Assembly (NCBI RefSeq): GCF_900105515.1 | Contig: NZ_FNSY01000001.1 | Location: forward strand, 4,452,001 to 4,516,000 | Source: Streptomyces sp. 2131.1 | GTDB lineage: Bacteria > Actinomycetota > Actinomycetes > Streptomycetales > Streptomycetaceae | DNA length: 64,000 bases | Direction: 5' to 3' | Part shown: piece after piece, positions 61,095 through 64,000 of the stretch | Layout of the letters: every line of letters starts with the position of its first letter | Numbering within the stretch: position 1 is the stretch's first letter | The notes under the pieces: generated by a model | What the model saw: the letters and a program-made list of their open reading frames with translations, nothing else | Databases searched by the model: none | Told to the model about the DNA's origin: nothing | Program-made: the position numbers and the translations under genes

Positions 61095-61166
61095 TACGCC
61101 CGGTCGGATTCGAACCGACATACACGGCCACCTAAAGACCGCCGCTCACCGATGGCGTACGGGCGC
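61095..61166 (-). tRNA. Atypical tRNA with UAG anticodon (Leu-like loop, short variable arm)
   Basis: 72-nt cloverleaf on the minus strand. Acceptor GCGCCCG/CGGGCGT pairs with a first G-U pair; D-stem is 3 bp; anticodon arm CGGTC-TTTAGGT-GGCCG has anticodon TAG (61132-61134); T arm GTCGG-TTCGAAT-CCGAC is perfect; discriminator is A. T8, A14, G18-G19, T33 and the T-loop are all conserved. UAG would read CUA (Leu), yet the variable loop is only TGTAT, whereas bacterial Leu tRNAs have long arms. It may be functional but unusual, or a pseudogene. Confidence 0.7.
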
Positions 61167-61295
61167 ATACCGTCGCAACCTTACCGCCTCGGGGCGGCTC
61201 GGTGGGCGCGTTTGGAGATTGTGGCTGTTCGGCTGTGGTACGAGGGGCGGAGGTTTCGGAGTCGGTCGTCCGACCTGTCGCCCAAGATGCGGAAC

Positions 61296-61330
61296 GGCCC
61301 GTACCGCTTCGGGGGGAAGCCGTACGGGCC
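61296..61330 (-). terminator. Terminator after MHS transporter gene
   Basis: 14-nt arms 61296-61309/61317-61330 pair with one mismatch, 18 nt after the transporter stop. Confidence 0.75.
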
Positions 61331-61347
61331 GCAGGGGTGCGCAGGGG

Positions 61348-62844
61348 TCAGAACTTCGGGTCCGGGGTCTGGGCGTGGACCAGTTCTTCCGCCTCCGCCG
61401 TCGTCTCGACCGACGGCGGAGAGCCCGCCAGGGGCTTGTTGGCGGTTTCCTTCATGCAGGCCACCGCGATCACGCCGACCAGGGCCGCTGCCATCGAGTA
61501 GTACGCCGGCATCAGGTTGGAGCCGGAGACGCTGATCAGGGCCGTGATGACCAGCGGGGTCGTGCCGCCGAAGATCGACGCGGAGAGGTTGTAGCCCACC
61601 GAGAGCGAGCCGTAACGGACGTTCGTGGGGAACAGGGCCGGGAGCGCCGCCGACATCGTGCCGAGCATGCAGACCAGGGAGAGGCCCAGCATCGCCATGC
61701 CGATGATGATCGCGGGGATGCTGCCCTGGCGGATCAGGAGGAAGGCGGGCAGTGACAGGATCAGGAAGCCGAGCATGCCCGTCATCAGGAGCGGCTTGCG
61801 GCCGAAGCGGTCGGAGAGCTTGCCGACCTGGCTGATGATCAGCATCAGGAACACCATCACGCCGAGCAGGATCAGCAGGCCATGCGTCTCGCTGTAGCCG
61901 AGCTCGTCGGAGAGGTACGTCGGCATGTACGACAGCAGCATGTAGTCGGTGATGTTGTACGCGCCGACGAGGCAGATGCAGAGGATCAGCGTCGGCCAGT
62001 AGTCGCGGAAGATCTTGGCGAGGTCGCCCTTGGCGGTGGTCTCGACGCTGTCCGCCGCCTCCGTTGCGTGTGCCGTGCCGCCCTCCAGCTTCTGGAAGGC
62101 CGGGGTCTCGTCGAGGCGCAGTCGCAGGTAGAGGCCGACGAGGCCGAGCGGTCCGGCGACGAGGAACGGGACGCGCCAGCCCCACGACTCCATCTGGGCG
62201 TCGTTGAGGAGCGCGTACAGCAGGGTCACCAGGCCCGCCGCGCCGACGTAACCGGCGAGGGTGCCGAATTCCAGGAAGCTGCCGAAGAAGCCGCGTCGCT
62301 TGTCGGGGGCGTACTCGGCGATGAAGGTCGACGCGCCGCCGTACTCGCCGCCCGTCGAGAAGCCCTGGAGCATGCGGAAGAAGATCAGCAGGACCGCGGC
62401 CCAGACGCCGATGGTGGCGTGGGAGGGGATGAGGCCGATCGCGAAGGTGCCGGTCGCCATCAGGATCATGGTGAGGGCGAGGACCTTCTTGCGGCCGATC
62501 TTGTCGCCCATCGGTCCGAAGAACATGCCGCCCAGGGGGCGTACGAGGAAGGCGACCGCGAAGGTGGCGAAGGAGGAGAGGAGCTGGGTCGTGTCGTTCC
62601 CGGACGGGAAGAACACGTGTCCCAGGGTCGCGGCGAGGTAGGAGTAGATGCCGAAGTCGAACCACTCCATCGCGTTGCCGAGCGAGGCGGCCTTCACCGC
62701 GCGCCTGACCGCCTGGTCGTCCGTGATGGTGATGTCCGTACGCCGGAGCTTGGGGTTCTGGCGTTTCCGGATCGCACGGAACAGTGCGGGGTGACGTTTG
62801 ACCGCTTCAGGGTCGGCCACCTGGTGGGGGTCGGAGGCCGCCAT
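61348..62844 (-). CDS. MFS transporter, metabolite:H+ symporter (ProP/ShiA) family
   Basis: 498 residues with twelve helices, of the MHS subfamily that includes ProP and shikimate, alpha-ketoglutarate and dicarboxylate carriers. Signature SLGNAMEWFDFGIYSYLA in helix 1, GPMGDKIGRKKVLALTM between helices 2-3, and FSTGGEYGGASTFIAEYAP in helix 5. ProP relatives import proline or glycine betaine, a possible role here given the osmoprotectant genes in the window. ATG 62844 follows GGAAAGGAA. Confidence 0.9.
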   Translation of the reverse strand: MAASDPHQVADPEAVKRHPALFRAIRKRQNPKLRRTDITITDDQAVRRAVKAASLGNAMEWFDFGIYSYLAATLGHVFFPSGNDTTQLLSSFATFAVAFLVRPLGGMFFGPMGDKIGRKKVLALTMILMATGTFAIGLIPSHATIGVWAAVLLIFFRMLQGFSTGGEYGGASTFIAEYAPDKRRGFFGSFLEFGTLAGYVGAAGLVTLLYALLNDAQMESWGWRVPFLVAGPLGLVGLYLRLRLDETPAFQKLEGGTAHATEAADSVETTAKGDLAKIFRDYWPTLILCICLVGAYNITDYMLLSYMPTYLSDELGYSETHGLLILLGVMVFLMLIISQVGKLSDRFGRKPLLMTGMLGFLILSLPAFLLIRQGSIPAIIIGMAMLGLSLVCMLGTMSAALPALFPTNVRYGSLSVGYNLSASIFGGTTPLVITALISVSGSNLMPAYYSMAAALVGVIAVACMKETANKPLAGSPPSVETTAEAEELVHAQTPDPKF

Positions 62845-63018
62845 GGCCGGTTCCTTTCCTCGGCAACTGTTACAGGAAAGGCTTCTGCGCGGACATGGCG
62901 GCCGCAAACCGGTTCGACGGGCGAATGCGATGTCCGTCACATGTTTTCGGCCATTCGGTCCAGTGAATGGCTCGTTCCGGTCTGTTCCACGGGGCTCTCG
63001 GCCGGACTGCCCCCGGTC

Positions 63019-63486
63019 TCAGATCTTGAGGTCCTTGATGATCTTGGCGACGTGGCCGGTGGCCTTGACGTTGTAGAAGGCGTGGGCGACCTTGCCGTCC
63101 TCGTCCACGACGATGGTGGAGCGGATGACGCCCGTCACCGTTTTGCCGTAGAGCTTCTTCTCGCCGAACGCGCCGTACGCCTCAAGAGTCTCCTTGGCCG
63201 GATCGCCCACCAGTGTGACCTTGAGGTTCTCCTTCTCGCGGAACTTCGCGAGCTTCTCCGGCTTGTCCGGGGAGACGCCGATGACGTCGTAGCCGGCCTC
63301 CGCGAGCAGGTCCAGGTTGTCCGTGAAGTCGCAGGCCTGCTTGGTGCAACCGGGGGTAAGAGCGGCGGGGTAGAAGTAGACGATGACCTTGCGGCCCTTG
63401 TGGTCCGCGAGTGAGACGTCGTTGCCGTCCGCGTCGGGCAGGGTGAAGGCGGGGGCGGTGTCGCCGGGCTCGAGACGCTCGCTCAT
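63019..63486 (-). CDS. bcp: Thioredoxin-dependent thiol peroxidase Bcp
   Basis: 155-residue peroxiredoxin Q that reduces peroxides. The active Cys is in YPAALTPGCTKQACDF, with a possible resolving Cys five residues later. Family start GDTAPAFTLPDADG. ATG 63486. Single-gene unit. Confidence 0.96.
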   Translation of the reverse strand: MSERLEPGDTAPAFTLPDADGNDVSLADHKGRKVIVYFYPAALTPGCTKQACDFTDNLDLLAEAGYDVIGVSPDKPEKLAKFREKENLKVTLVGDPAKETLEAYGAFGEKKLYGKTVTGVIRSTIVVDEDGKVAHAFYNVKATGHVAKIIKDLKI

Positions 63487-63613
63487 GGTTCTCCTCGTTG
63501 GTACGTGGGGTCTACGGGACCGAGCGTAATGGGGGTGCCGCCGGGTGCGGATGCGGCGGAACTGACAGACTGTCGATGAAGGTTTACCGGACGAGGACCA
63601 CGGAGGCGGCGCG

Positions 63614-63934
63614 GTGTCGGATGCCAGGACCCCTGCGCAGATCGAGGCGGACATCATCAGCAGGCGCGAGCAGCTTGCGGTGGTACTCGATGAGATCGGG
63701 GTGCGGGTGCACCCGAAGACGATCATCGGTGACGCGAAGGCGAAGGTCGCCGGGACCGTGGACCGGACGGCCGGACGCGCGTACGTGGCGGTGAACCGGG
63801 CCGTGTCGGACGTGAGGGCCCAGTTCGTGTCGGAGACGGGCAGCCCCCGGCTGGAGCGCGTGATTCCGGCGGCGCTGCTCGCGGTGGGCGTGGTCGGGCT
63901 GGTCGTCGCGTCCTCGCGGCGCGGCAGGCGCTGA
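63614..63934 (+). CDS. DUF3618 family protein
   Basis: 106 residues: a helical region (RTPAQIEADIISRREQLAVV) and a C-terminal membrane helix (VIPAALLAVGVVGLVVA) with a basic tail. DUF3618 is an actinobacterial family of unknown function, perhaps peripheral membrane proteins. Start GTG 63614. Confidence 0.88.
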   Translation: MSDARTPAQIEADIISRREQLAVVLDEIGVRVHPKTIIGDAKAKVAGTVDRTAGRAYVAVNRAVSDVRAQFVSETGSPRLERVIPAALLAVGVVGLVVASSRRGRR

Positions 63935-63977
63935 CCCCTCGCGCGTGGGCGCCTCGCCGCCCGGTAGGTTGCGGGGC

Positions 63978-64000
63978 GTGAGCGAGAACACCGACGACAA
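63978..64000 (+). CDS. Start of a truncated gene at the window end
   Basis: GTG 63978 begins VSENTDD and runs off the window. Only seven codons are visible, so no product is called. It lies 43 nt after the DUF3618 stop. Confidence 0.4.

Overview
The window is high-GC actinobacterial chromosome and almost certainly Streptomyces. Signs are the strong G/C third-position bias, GTG/TTG starts, many 1-4 nt start/stop overlaps, an SsgA-like sporulation protein, DasR-type operators and an actinobacterial Mec/CysO/CysM cluster. From memory, gene order resembles the S. coelicolor SCO2959-SCO2899 interval read backwards (not checked by search). I saw no phage, insertion sequence or CRISPR array, so this is conserved core-arm chromosome with small accessory insertions.

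Layout. 1-5045: truncated acyltransferase, NarK nitrate/nitrite transporter with a HemD-winged-helix protein, DUF1772 membrane protein, GNAT acetyltransferase. 5262-12776: HelD-like RNA polymerase ATPase, a probable small RNA, ACT-malic enzyme, HU protein with a long folded leader, murA, YqgE, DUF3039. 12888-17736: sugar ABC transporter plus cytoplasmic GH20 hexosaminidase behind tandem DasR-like boxes. 18043-22888: three-gene molybdenum hydroxylase operon, unusual in both its Fe-S and Mo subunits, followed by tRNA-Cys. 23204-29437: MFS exporter, Doc-type toxin-antitoxin pair, DEAD/DEAH helicase, IclR regulator, secreted Lon-like protease, small cationic protein. 29452-35655: ArsR regulator with its own operators, quaternary-amine/osmoprotectant ABC operon, Lrp regulator, and divergent 4-hydroxyphenylpyruvate dioxygenase. 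35716-44818: TPR protein, FAD-linked oxidase, ssgG, two RDD membrane proteins, small membrane protein, secreted M6 metalloprotease. 44943-48390: hypothetical protein, pncA/pncB NAD salvage, clpS, DUF2017. 48708-53381: amino-acid permease, mec, cysteine leader peptide, cysO, cysM, a palindromic repeat element and a metallo-beta-lactamase-fold protein. 53470-57548: GlcNAc PTS (two IIC genes, one IIB gene) with DasR-like boxes, then rph. 57669-64000: lipoprotein, secreted carboxylesterase with a TTA codon, TetR regulator, rdgB, an atypical tRNA, MHS-family transporter, bcp, DUF3618 protein and the start of another gene.

How genes work together. Two separate loci (12.9-17.7 kb and 53.5-56.7 kb) look like parts of one DasR regulon. 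One imports chito-oligosaccharides by ABC transport and hydrolyses them inside the cell; the other imports GlcNAc by the PTS. Mec, CysO and CysM form the protein-thiocarboxylate route to cysteine, and a Cys-containing leader peptide probably senses cysteine supply for cysO-cysM. PncA and PncB make consecutive steps of NAD salvage. The Lrp regulator sits between hppD and the osmoprotectant operon and may control both.

Best leads for something new: a short-variable-arm tRNA with a Leu-type UAG anticodon loop (61095-61166), a structured leader before the HU gene (9592-9781), an interspersed GC-rich palindromic repeat that has entered a coding sequence (39851-40094) and also forms a 154-bp element at 52298-52451, mutually exclusive hairpins before the amino-acid permease (48648-48684), and a molybdenum-enzyme subunit lacking the expected catalytic motifs.
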